The position numbers and the translations under genes were made by a program. Below the pieces are notes generated by a model. That model searched no databases. It was given only the letters and a program-made list of their open reading frames with translations, and was not told where the DNA came from. A stretch of DNA of 64,000 nt from Plenodomus lindquistii. Its lineage: Eukaryota > Ascomycota > Dothideomycetes > Pleosporales > Leptosphaeriaceae. Where the stretch lies: the NCBI GenBank assembly GCA_025504975.1, contig JANUWI010000008.1:744001-808000 (forward strand), in the 5' to 3' direction. Every line of letters starts with the position of its first letter. Positions within the stretch are counted from its first letter, which is position 1. Below, piece after piece: positions 56,312 to 64,000 of this stretch.

Positions 56312-56769
56312 TTAAACAGCAGCGTGCCTTCCCTTGGGGTTCTTCTTGCCAACATCGGAGATGGTAAGACCTGGTCACATTGTTAGAAACTGCGGACCTT
56401 GCGAAGGCGGTGGGAAGATCATACCCGGGGGCAGACTCTGCTTGAGCTTCTCGGCCTTGTCGGTGTCCTTAAGAACGAGGGTGTATACGTTCTTTGAGCA
56501 TCGGACCTTGAACTTGATGTTGTTGACCTTCTTGTTCTTCTTTATGCGGGCAGCTAGAGCACTGTCAGTTCAGCTCGATGCAGTTGTGTCGTGTCTGCCC
56601 CATCGCAATCGCTTGTTCCCACGCATCGCCTTATCTGCGCCTCACACCTCCAATGATCTCCCTCCTCTTGTGATTGCGACGGCATGGAATTCCAGGAAGA
56701 CCTACAGCTGGCATCCTTGCGCCTGCAGATCTCGATGAACTGCTTGATATCGGAAACTTCGGAAGGCAT
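56312..56769 (-). CDS. RPL38: 60S ribosomal protein L38 (eL38)
   Basis: eL38 is a small 60S protein. Exons 56706-56769, 56425-56553 and 56312-56370 encode 83 residues. The first exon reads MPSEVSDIKQFIEICRRKDAS. The second gives ARIKKNKKVNNIKFKVRCSK and YTLVLKDTDKAEKLKQSLPP. The third ends GKKNPKGRHAAV. All are close to fungal eL38. Intron 1 is 152 nt and intron 2 is 54 nt with a CTAAC branch site. Each reading frame alone shows only part of the gene, so it is easily missed. The RPL38 start faces the small membrane-protein gene across 314 bp. I looked for box C/D snoRNA motifs in intron 1 and found none convincing. Confidence 0.93.
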
Positions 56770-57083
56770 CTTGACGGCTGTGTGTTGACGAGTCGTTACG
56801 GATTTATCGGGATCGTGAAGTTCGCAGTAATTTGGACCAGGCGTTGTGGAGTGGAACGCTCGCTAAGCACGGGCCGCGAAGGGGCTGTGGAAGCGTTGCC
56901 GCATGAGGATGGCGTGGGTGACAGCACGTGTGGCGTGAGTCTTGAGGCTTCGTTGCAACTCCAAGAGTTGGCTGCCTGCTTGTCCTGCAGTCTTGCACCG
57001 CTTGTCCTATTTCTCTAGTCTCCTTGACATTAATCTCCGTCTTGGAAATTGTTCTTGTTGCTACTCATCAAACACCGTGTCCA
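56770..57083. promoter_or_regulatory. Shared divergent promoter, RPL38 and small membrane-protein gene
   Basis: The two ATGs are 314 bp apart. I find no clear HomolD or HomolE-type ribosomal-protein promoter box. Confidence 0.45.
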
Positions 57084-57615
57084 ATGCCCACACCACTTGA
57101 CCGGGCCACGGCGCAACGTGTAAGTGGCTTCTCGCTGTGATATAGAACATGACTACATGCCTAGCTAAACGCCTACTGATTATTATCTAGGGACCTTTCT
57201 TTGCGTTTGCTGCTGTAGTAGCTGGTGTCGCTGCATGGAGCATCTGGGGGCAAGACATCTTCCCTAGCTCAGACCCTACAGGTGGTACGTCTGACCCACT
57301 TCTGGAATCGGATCATGACTTCGTCGTGGAGCAAGGTTGTTGACTTGGCGTTACAGACCCAGAGACTTGGACGCATGAGCAGTGTGTCACATGGCTTAAA
57401 CATGTAAGTATTTATGGACTTTGCACTCGTCTTAATTCCTCTATCGACAGGCTACGACTGGGCCTTCATCTCATACTTGCTCCGGGATACGCTTCATTTA
57501 CTGATTCTTTCACTAGAGGAGCCTTCATCCTTCACCTCTAGCTACTACGGCTGAGCTTCTGGAGCGCATCAAGGCAAACATGAGGACAGTTCGCGAGAGA
57601 CAACCGGGCCAGTAG
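57084..57615 (+). CDS. Unknown 91-residue single-span membrane protein with SAP/HeH-like tail
   Basis: Four exons (57084-57119, 57191-57284, 57357-57403, 57517-57615) join in phase to give 91 residues. The N terminus is polar (MPTPLDRATAQR). One hydrophobic span follows (GPFFAFAAVVAGVAAWSIWG), then a short linker (DIFPSSDPTGDPETWT). The last part is two helices: HEQCVTWLKHRSLHPSP and ATTAELLERIKANMRTVRE. This layout resembles SAP/HeH-type helix-extended-helix motifs and small fungal proteins I have seen only as hypothetical. The third intron (113 nt) ends at CACTAG; using the earlier CGACAG acceptor would instead run into stops. I infer a membrane anchor with a helical binding module, possibly mitochondrial or ER. 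The function is unknown. Confidence 0.7.
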
Positions 57616-58787
57616 AGGTCTCCGACGTCTCATGCATGGTGACCGTGTTAGCGATCTGTTAGATACCCGGTGTTCTACTTTCATTCGAGCCCTCCACCAA
57701 AAACTCATTTCTTCATATACACTTGGCACAAATTGATACCTTTTTCCCTATTGTGGATGGCGTACTTTGATCTCGAAAGAAATATACCGCAGCACTCACA
57801 CCCACATCCTCAATCCCAAAGGTATGAACCCGGTCCCATGATGAACTTCCATCAAGCAACGCGAACTCAGCAGTTGGTCCAGTGTTTAGGTGCTGTCCAT
57901 TTGTTGCGAAGTCTGTAGGAGTAAACAGATCTTCCAGACTAAAGACCTGTCTCCCAGTTGCAGATAAGAGGGTGGTATCGCTGGTTTTGAGACACTACCT
58001 AACAGTAATGCTCTCTTTGCTTTCAGCTGTGATACTGAGGTACTGTGATATTGTTTAGCTTTCGCAAGCGTTTACAGCGCAGGGGGGTGAGTATTAAAGT
58101 GCTGTCGATGGATTCATCATTGAAGAAGCATCAACCAGATGAAGCGTCGGTGATGAGATAATGGAAACTAATTGAGTGTAAGATTAATGGAGCTGGGAGA
58201 TGCCAGTTTGCGAATTGTAGCATGCTTCAAAGTCACGAGACACATGGGATTGTCATGCGCTGTCATGGCGTTTGACAAGTCGTGGTGAAGGTGAGGTGAA
58301 GGTGAAGTGGTTGCATCTTGAGGAATATATCTGGTGCTGTACCAGATGTGCGCCCCAGAACACGATCTGATTCCAAGGTTCTGGTGATGTTACCACAGTA
58401 GCGATATATTGGCCCATGTTGATTTATCCAGGAATACAGAAGTAGGCTACCTCCTGGGACCAAGATCTCGTGGTCCTGGTTGATCATTGCCCATGATCAC
58501 ATGTCAATTTATAGCATTGAACCAGTCATGCTCCGCGTACTGGTTGAGCCCCCGAGCTTGTAGAAATGATGTGCAGTCGAGAAACACGTAGAGAAACCAG
58601 CAATTGAAGTATTGAATTTGGAGGATCGTACCCTCCAAACGATCATGTTGCTGAGACAGCGTGGATACCGCGGCGAAAGGGCGGGCGTCATTCGCTTGGC
58701 GCGGGTTGCTTTTTCGGCGATTGGAAGCTGAGCTTGCACTTCACCTCTTATCCCTCACCACCAGCCCCCACGCCGCCGCAACCCACC
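57616..58787. other. Intergenic, 1.2 kb upstream of IDH1, with hairpins
   Basis: No gene is supported here. The right part contains GTGAAG-type direct repeats at about 58279-58310 and three short perfect or near-perfect inverted repeats between 58329 and 58499. Confidence 0.45.
58329..58499. repeat. Cluster of three short inverted repeats
   Basis: ATCTGGT-gctgt-ACCAGAT lies at 58329-58347. A longer stem centred on GGACCA-agatctcg-TGGTCC lies at 58457-58476 and extends to 54-79 with GU pairs. TGATCAT-tgccc-ATGATCA lies at 58481-58499. They sit 290-460 bp upstream of the IDH1 ATG. Confidence 0.65.
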
Positions 58788-60175
58788 ATGTTGTCGAGGA
58801 CCTCTCAAAAAACGGCGCAGGTACAACGAGCCCGCTGCCCCCCCCAATTGGCGCCTGCGCACTGGAGAGAACGACATGCTAATGCGCCGACACAGACGCT
58901 CCTGCGGGGCGCTCAGCCAACATGGCGATATGGCCCGTCGATGGCTGCACGCAGTAAGGAGCCGCCCACCCCTCGCACTGTGACGCAGCAGCTGACTCGC
59001 CCGCAGCCATGGCCACGGTCAACAAGGACATCTTCAAGCCCACCAAGTTCGGCGGCAAATACACGGTGACGCTGATTCCTGGTACGCTGCGCCAGCCCAC
59101 GCCCACGCTGCGAGAGTAGCCTACTGAACAATGCGCAGGTGACGGTATCGGCGCCGAGGTCTCCGAGTCGGTCAAGGAAATCTTCAAGGCGGACAACGTG
59201 CCCATTGAGTGGGAGCAGGTCGATGTCTCTGGTGTCGACTCGGGCAACATCCACTCCGAGGAGCTCCTCCGCGAGTCCATTGCGTCGCTGAAGCGCAACA
59301 AGCTCGGTCTCAAGGGCATCCTGCACACGCCCGTTGAGCGCTCTGGACATCGCTCCTTCAACGTCGCCCTCCGCCAAGAACTCGACATCTACGCCTCCAT
59401 TGTCCTCCTCAAGAACATCCCCGGCTACGAGACACGCCACAAGAACGTCGACTTCTGCATCATCCGTGAGAACACCGAGGGCGAGTACTCTGGGCTCGAG
59501 CACCAGTCGGTCAATGGCGTTGTCGAGTCGCTCAAGATCATCACCCGTGAGAAGTCGGAGCGCATCGCCAAGTTCGCCTTCGCCTTTGCGCTCGCCAACA
59601 ACCGCCAGAAGGTCACTTGCATCCACAAGGCCAACATTATGAAGCTTGCCGACGGTCTCTTCCGCAACACCTTCAAGAAGGTCGCCGAGGACTACCCATC
59701 GCTTGATGTCGAGGACATGATTGTCGACAATGCCTCCATGCAGTGTGTCTCGAGGCCCCAGCAGTTCGACGTCATGGTCATGCCCAACTTGTACGGAGGT
59801 ATCCTTTCCAACATCGGTGCTGGTCTTGTTGGTGGCCCCGGCATTGTTCCCGGATGCAACATGGGTCGCAACGTTGCCGTCTTCGAGCCCGGATGCCGTC
59901 ACGTTGGTCTTGACATCAAGGGCAAGGACCAGGCCAATCCCACTGCTTTGATCCTGTCTGCTGCCATGATGCTGCGACACATTGGTCTCGATGACCATGC
60001 TAACCGCATTTCGCAGTCTGTCTACAAGGTCATTGCTGACGGGTAAGTTTGCGCTCATGCAACGTTTGCCATGCATAGCTAACAATCCTTTAGCGTCCGC
60101 ACACGCGATATGGGCGGCGAGACTACTACCCACCAATTCACCCGCGCTGTTCTGAACCAGATGGAGAAGGCGTAA
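58788..60175 (+). CDS. IDH1: NAD-isocitrate dehydrogenase subunit 1, mitochondrial
   Basis: Idh1 is the regulatory subunit of the NAD-dependent isocitrate dehydrogenase of the TCA cycle. Exons 58788-58820, 58896-58953, 59007-59081, 59139-60042 and 60094-60175 give 383 residues. The first two exons encode a presequence without acidic residues (MLSRTSQKTAQTLLRGAQPTWRYG), as expected for matrix import. The core begins KYTVTLIPGDGIGAEV. RSGHRSFNVALRQELDIYASIVL, VDFCIIRENTEGEYSGLEHQ, CIHKANIMKL and VDNASMQ are family motifs. The NASMQ form is that of the Idh1 rather than the catalytic Idh2 type. AVFEPGCRHVGLDIKGKDQANP is the nucleotide/dimer segment. Strong codon bias suggests high expression and also produces a long antisense open frame. 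Confidence 0.95.
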
Positions 60176-60467
60176 GCGCTTGTCACTTGATCAATCTGCT
60201 ACGCTCCCACATAGCGCAGTATTGCCGTGTAACTCTGGCTTCGTTGATTAAGACCTGATTTGCATATCAATATTGATGCGCGATTCACCTGACGAACGAC
60301 GGCTTTGGACCTGCACTCTAAGGCAGCTAGGGTAGTTGTGAATAGAGCTGTACTTGTAGGTGGTATATAGTATGCTGCATGATCGAATTGACATTCTTAT
60401 ACCCTCTGGAATCAAAGCCTGAACAGAACGCCGCGCTATGCATAACATCGTAATGTCGTGGGTATAT

Positions 60468-61369
60468 TCAAAACTGGATCCTTCTCTTGCGGCCGGTGTA
60501 CTTTGAAGAAGCTTTGACAACTTTGCCCTGCTTCTCCATCTGATCCTTCTTCTTCAAGATCCACGCCTTGCTGCCCTTCTTTTCTTCCCCCCTCTTCATG
60601 CCCTTTGCCTTTCTCCGTGCGTCCATGACATCCACACCGTCCATGCCGCGCACTACGCCAGTAATGTCGCCATCAAGCGCTCCCCCTCCGACTGTAAGTA
60701 CCAAGTACGTCTTTGCATTCTTCGTTCCCATATCGTCTTCCAAGAGACCGGCGCCAAATCCAGCTTTGATCGCCGCCTGCGACACCATCTGTTTTTGCTC
60801 GTCATTCTTCGGGTAGAACTGACATACCGCCCGTCCTCCCCTCTTCAAACTCGCATACAGTTGATTGAAGAATCGCGACAATCGTCCGGCCGGCGACTCC
60901 TCACTCGTCTCCGCGTTACATAGCCACTGCACTGCACTGATGCTAATCGCCGCATCAAACGTTCCCGGTCGGAAGGGTACACCCTGGCCCGCGTCTGCCA
61001 ACAGCAGGTCGCCTTCTACCTCCTTCTCCAGCGCCACGCCCAGCATACTGGCGGATATGTCAAAACCAATCCACACGTGGGGGCCTCCAGGTGTGCCATC
61101 TGCGGCATTGTTGGAGAGAATCTCTCCCGAAAGACCAGAGCCGCAACCCACGTCGAGGATCATGGAGGGGCCTGTGAGGGATAGGAGGGAGAGGGCGCGG
61201 TGGGTCATGTCGGATTGAATCTTCTGGATACGAGAGGAGGTGGTGTATTTTCTGGATTCCGAGTCATTGTAGAAGAGATCGGGGGGTCTGGAAAGTCAAG
61301 GTCAGAAATGTGCGGGTTGTGTGATGAGGGTGGTGGAGGTGCGCACAGTATGTCTTCGGGGCGAGACAT
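60468..61369 (-). CDS. BUD23: 18S rRNA (guanine-N7)-methyltransferase Bud23
   Basis: Bud23, with Trm112, methylates a guanine of 18S rRNA and assists 40S assembly. Exons 61347-61369 (23 nt) and 60468-61287 with a 59-nt intron give 280 residues. The junction forms MSRPEDILPPDLFYNDSESR, matching the conserved start of the family. Exon 1 supplies only MSRPEDI. The SAM-binding loop is ILDVGCGSGLSGE, followed by GFDISASML and FDAAISISAVQWLC. CQFYPKNDEQ and the late VLTVGG segment are typical. The basic C-terminal tail (KGMKRGEEKKGSKAW, YTGRKRRIQF) is the WBSCR22-type extension that targets the ribosome. It converges with IDH1 and shares a promoter spacer with SVP26. Confidence 0.94.
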
Positions 61370-61677
61370 GATGGCGATATGCTGAGCAGTATATGGCGGT
61401 CGCTGAGGGTGGCAGTGTGTGCAGATTTTGGCCTGGCTTGGTGCAACCTTTGGTAGAAGCGTGAATGTCGCAATGCGAATATCCAGTCGAGGGCCAAGAG
61501 TTGACCTGCATGACAACTTTTTTGGTGTTTAACCCCCCACACTCTGGCTAGCCTGGCGGGATGCTTGCTCGTTTCCCCACCACCCATCGGCGCCTCCTTT
61601 CTCCGATGCTGCTGAAGCCACCTTGGAACTGACCTCATCGCTCATACTTCACCACCTTGAAGCGTCAAGAGCCAATC
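61370..61677. promoter_or_regulatory. Shared divergent promoter, BUD23 and SVP26
   Basis: A 308-bp spacer between two start codons. No regulatory element is assigned. Confidence 0.5.
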
Positions 61678-62570
61678 ATGTGGATATTACCGCTTCTTGG
61701 ATACGTCGGCGTGGTGCTGGGGTTTGCGTTCCTGACGCTGGCTATAGGTACGAGTCCTCTGCGCTTTCCAACCACGAATGCCATCAGGATGCAGGGTGGA
61801 ACATGAAGAAGAACGAGCACTAATGCTGCAACGTAGCCTCGGGACTGTACTACCTCTCCGAACTCGTCGAAGAGCATACCGTCTTTGCGAAGAAGTTGCT
61901 GTACCAGCTCATCTATGGTGTTGTCGGTCTGCAGGTGCTCTTGCTGGCCGTGGACCGCTTCCCACTTGGGCTGAGCGCACTGAGCGTCGTGTCGCATGGC
62001 ATCTATGCGCAGAACCTGCGGCGCTTTCCAGTCGTAAAGCTGACTGACCCGCTGTTTCTACTTTCCTGTGGTATGGCACACATCCCTGCGACAACAACCA
62101 TCTCTGCGCAGCATACTGACTGCCCCGAAGCACTCGTCATTGCAAACCACTACCTCTGGTTCCGCCACTTCAGCGCCCCTCCTCCAAACTCATCGTACAA
62201 TCCATATGCGCGCGACACCAACATCCCGTCCTTCACCGAGATCGCATCCTTCTTTGGTCTGTGCGTCTGGCTCGTCCCCTTCGCCCTGTTTGTGTCGTTG
62301 TCTGCCGGCGAAAATGTCCTGCCATCCATGGGCTCCGAATACGCGACGGGAGAGGGCAGCAGCTACATCACACCAGGCACACCATCGGTCGCATACGGAA
62401 GTGGAGCAGGGGTAGGTGTTGTAGGCGCAATAGAAGGGAAACGGAGAGCAAGAAGCGGAACGAATGCCGGTATGGCAAAAGCTGTTGTCACGGGAGTGAA
62501 AGAGTGGGTTGGAGAGACGGGAGAGGTCATGGGATTCTGGAAAGGCGAAAGGACAAGACCAACATTCTGA
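61678..62570 (+). CDS. SVP26: ER-Golgi membrane protein Svp26 (TEX261 family)
   Basis: Svp26 is a four-span membrane protein that helps load mannosyltransferases and other type II proteins into COPII vesicles. Exons 61678-61747, 61837-62070 and 62131-62570 give 247 residues. The first exon encodes a hydrophobic span (MWILPLLGYVGVVLGFAFLTLAI). ASGLYYLSELVEEHTVFAKK follows, a family signature. Further spans are IYGVVGLQVLLLAV, LTDPLFLLSCALVIANHYLWF (rebuilt over intron 2) and ASFFGLCVWLVPFALFVSL. FTEIASFFG and NHYLWFRHF are diagnostic. The C-terminal ~70 residues are Gly/Ser-rich and cytosolic. Donors are GTACGA and GTATGG. Identification is firm. Confidence 0.93.
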
Positions 62571-62832
62571 ATGCTGGATTGAATGCGGGGAATCATGACT
62601 GTATGAATAATGTATCGCTGTTCGATTCGAGGCCTTCATGTTCCCAGTTTGTGACTTCTATTGTCGACACCGTACTAAACCTGGACCCTGGTATCAGGTT
62701 GCAAACGCACAAACCCACATCCGTATACCCCGTTCACGAGACTCGACTTTGCGCTTGGCCACCGCGCTGTTTGCCTTTTGCTGCCTGAATATTCTCCCAC
62801 TTTTACTCCTTTGAGCCTCACCTTCTCTCATC

Positions 62833-64000
62833 ATGGATGGTCCCTCTGTATTGACGAGCACCACCAACACACCAAGACTCGCAAACTCTGGACAGGAACC
62901 ATTCCCCATAATGGAGGATACAGCTACATCGGCACCTGCAGTCCCTTCGACACCTGAAACAGCTTCATATCGGCTTCAACGCGATGACGCTTCACTCTCC
63001 ACACCCAAGCCGCACCCGTGCAGTGCTCGCAACCTTCTGTTGGGTGTTTTCAAGAAGAGCTGGGAGCGCCCACCTACACCAGAGAGGCTACACAAGGAGT
63101 TTGTACAATCTTGTTTGTACTCAATGTTGATGGCTGACGCAGACCAGACATGCAAAGGGTCTGCTCAAAACGCCCATTGGCCGTGACTTCAACCTCATTA
63201 CAGCGGCTGGCGTAGAATTCAAGATTCACTCTATTATGTTGATTGGTGGTTCGAAGATGCTTCAAGACGGGCTGTTTCCGGGCGGTGTAAGTGCTCTCAT
63301 CACTGGCGCTATATCTCACACTAGAGTGATGCTAATCTACTGCTCAAGGAAATGCATCCAGATCCACCCAAGCATGTCAATCTGCCGCCAAACTTTCACC
63401 CCATTCTAACGGACCGCATTGTCAACTTCAGTACGTTGGACAATTTCATGGACCGCCTTGGAATACGATACTAACCAGCCGCGTTCACCCACAGTCTATA
63501 CCTCCGACTACGACTTTGATACCTCCACCTCGAAGAACGTCACGCAGCTCACACAGGAAAACTTCAACTTCCACAACTGCACCTTCATTCCCGATGCTCA
63601 GCCTCCAGCGCCCGCCACAGTCGCACTAGCCGGTGTTCGCGATTTCATGTTTCATCTCCACATCTACGCCCTCGGTGAAGAACTGCAATACCCCTCCCTC
63701 TTATCAGCCGCCCATGCAAAACTAATCGAGATACTTATCCGCCGACACAACCGCTCCGCCTCAAACTTCAAAGACATTATCGAAGCCGTATTCTCTGCCC
63801 CAGGGTCTCCATCTCGTATCTGCGTCGACGAAGAAGGGATCCTGCAACAACTCGTCATCGCAGCCGTCATCGCCCACGAGTGCAAGAGCTGGGGCGACAA
63901 GGTTCGCGCGGATTTTGCAGCCTTGGTTCAAGGTCCAGAGTACACTGAGTTCTGGAATGCGTACAACGTGGTCAAGGGCGAGAGTGAGGATCTCATCAAG
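62833..64000 (+). CDS. BTB/POZ domain protein, cut by the window end
   Basis: Four exons are inferred (62833-63098, 63148-63286, 63349-63430, 63495 onward), and the frame is still open at base 64000. The N-terminal ~85 residues are Pro/Ser/Thr-rich. The BTB fold follows: DFNLITAAGVEFKIHSIMLIGGSKML, then HPILTDRIVNFIYTSDYDF, then FMFHLHIYALGEELQYPSLLSAAHAKL. This order is standard for fungal BTB proteins, which often act as adaptors, sometimes for Cul3. The insert STSKNVTQLTQENFNFHN is longer than usual. Intron 1 has two possible splice pairs; 63099-63147 is favoured because it leaves room between a CTGAC branch site and the acceptor. Only the BTB assignment is supported. Confidence 0.83.

Noticed and set aside
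56554..56705. Possible snoRNA in RPL38 intron 1
   Set aside because: No paired box C (RTGATGA) and box D (CTGA) with terminal stem could be found, although ribosomal-protein introns are usual hosts.
57404..57450. Short version of intron 3 in the 91-residue gene
   Set aside because: Using the CGACAG acceptor leads quickly to stops. The later CACTAG acceptor restores a family-like helical tail.
58913..60136. 407-codon open frame antisense to IDH1
   Set aside because: It mirrors the strongly biased codons of IDH1 and its sequence lacks family features. The plus-strand gene explains the DNA fully.
1..64000. Transposons, tRNA genes, CRISPR arrays or a defence or metabolite cluster
   Set aside because: Reading both strands gave no transposase, long terminal repeats, A/B box pairs, regularly spaced repeats, or PKS/NRPS/P450 groups. 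The region looks like ordinary euchromatic housekeeping DNA.

Overview
The window is nuclear DNA of a filamentous ascomycete (Pezizomycotina). The overall gene complement suggests Dothideomycetes, probably Pleosporales; that rank is an impression from protein similarity, not a test. Supporting signs are short GT-AG introns of about 45-150 nt with CTRAC-like branch points, about one gene per 2.2 kb on both strands, and fungal-type proteins throughout (Pan1, Mdm20, Svp26, Erv2, Izh3, Spp2, a Zn2Cys6 factor). I see 29 protein genes, two of them cut by the window ends. I see no tRNA, rRNA, CRISPR array or recognisable transposon.

Layout. 0-6.3 kb: the 3' part of a mitochondrial-type methionyl-tRNA synthetase, DPH4, a 14-3-3 gene split into eight exons, and an MCUR1/CCDC90-type mitochondrial protein. 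6.6-17.2 kb: a WW-PhoD phosphatase-like protein, ornithine decarboxylase with a long leader, and a 1004-residue unknown with a myristoylation signal. 19-26.2 kb: SFK1-like, SPP2, a nucleoside 2-deoxyribosyltransferase-like protein and a double zinc ribbon protein. 27.3-39.8 kb: MDM20/NAA25, PAN1, an 80-residue coiled-coil protein, MRI1 and IZH3-like. 40.4-50.2 kb: a zinc-cluster factor, a LYAR-type zinc finger protein, ERV2 and a branched-chain aminotransferase. 50.8-64 kb: a DEN1/SENP8-like deneddylase, a GH47 mannosidase, an MBL-fold hydrolase, RPL38, a 91-residue membrane protein, IDH1, BUD23, SVP26 and a BTB protein that runs off the end.

The genes are mostly housekeeping and do not form an obvious metabolite cluster or defence island. 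Themes that recur are translation and ribosome biogenesis (MetRS, DPH4, RPL38, BUD23, LYAR-like, NatB), the secretory pathway (GH47, ERV2, SVP26), mitochondria (MCUR1-like, IDH1, MetRS) and polyamine/methionine metabolism (ODC, MRI1, BCAT). Five head-to-head pairs share spacers of 250-510 bp.

Exon junctions were worked out by hand from reading frame, splice consensus and family similarity. They agree in phase, but none has been checked against transcripts. The best leads are the ODC leader (a uORF followed by hundreds of bases without ATG), two small multi-exon genes, a PhoD protein with an altered metal motif, the deoxyribosyltransferase-like protein and the microexons. I do not see a clearly new multi-gene system.
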